DNA from: Rhodoferax sp. UBA4127
GTDB taxonomy: Bacteria > Pseudomonadota > Gammaproteobacteria > Burkholderiales > Burkholderiaceae_C
NCBI GenBank assembly: GCA_002381045.1
Contig: DFWT01000181.1
Coordinates: 238-6,226, forward strand
Length of the DNA stretch: 5,989 bases
Reading direction: 5' to 3'
The translations under genes and the position numbers were made by a program. How positions within the stretch are numbered: the stretch's first letter is position 1; each line of letters begins with the position of its first letter. The notes beneath the pieces were generated by a model. The model ran no database searches and was not told where the DNA came from. It saw nothing but the letters and a program-made list of their open reading frames with translations. Below are positions 5,929 to 5,989 of the stretch, piece after piece.

Positions 5929-5989
5929 CAGTACATGCCAGTGCGCTCGGCGCGAAAACAGTGGCTAAACAAGCCTGCGGAATATTCCT
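5928..5989 (-). CDS. C-terminal end of an upstream operon gene, unidentified
   Basis: Nineteen complete codons read leftward from the window edge and end in TGA at 5930-5928 (final residues FSHCFRAERTGMY). The stop shares a base with the start of the oxidoreductase (TGATG), the kind of overlap seen throughout this operon, which is the main reason to accept this frame. A second frame is also open to the edge but stops inside the oxidoreductase gene. The stretch is too short to assign. An ending such as GLFSHCFRAER would suit a SAM-dependent methyltransferase, which often neighbours such flavoenzymes in lipid/polyketide clusters, but that is a guess. Confidence 0.5.
   Translation of the reverse strand, partial: EYSAGLFSHCFRAERTGMY

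Overview
The window looks like a piece of chromosome from a Gram-negative proteobacterium, most likely a betaproteobacterium of the order Burkholderiales (Comamonadaceae/Rhodoferax-like). This is a guess from protein style (a chemoreceptor with the 'LGGEP' HAMP entry, an FAD oxidoreductase with a 'GNAAAEAHP' motif, GC-rich codon endings) and was not tested by any search.

Layout. The left end (1-848, minus) is the N-terminal part of a methyl-accepting chemotaxis protein: membrane anchor, periplasmic helical ligand domain, second membrane helix, HAMP, and the first residues of the signalling domain, which runs off the edge. A gap of about 570 bases (849-1420) follows with no credible gene. It separates the divergent chemoreceptor and acetyltransferase genes and holds several short inverted repeats, the best being a perfect 9-1-9 palindrome just upstream of the acetyltransferase. 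Two small plus-strand genes come next: a GNAT N-acetyltransferase (1421-1948) and an SRPBCC/AHSA1-type protein (1969-2469), 20 bases apart and probably co-transcribed.

The right 3.4 kb (2581-5989, minus) is a tightly packed operon converging on the pair above. In transcription order it holds the last 19 codons of an unidentified gene (possibly a methyltransferase), an FAD-dependent oxidoreductase of the geranylgeranyl-reductase/FixC type, a stand-alone acyl carrier protein, a FabF-like beta-ketoacyl-ACP synthase with an intact Cys-His-Lys-His active site, and a short CDP-alcohol phosphatidyltransferase of the PssA type. Every junction overlaps: TGATG at the first, ATGA at the next three. The set therefore looks translationally coupled.

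How they may work together: the ACP carries an acyl chain that the synthase extends, the flavoenzyme reduces or hydroxylates a lipophilic product, and the phosphatidyltransferase could attach a phospho-head group or otherwise modify membrane lipid. This is not the usual layout of the housekeeping fab or pssA loci. It is best read as a dedicated pathway for an unusual lipid or lipid-like polyketide (for example a phenolic lipid, if a type III polyketide synthase lies just beyond the right edge). The product cannot be determined from this window.
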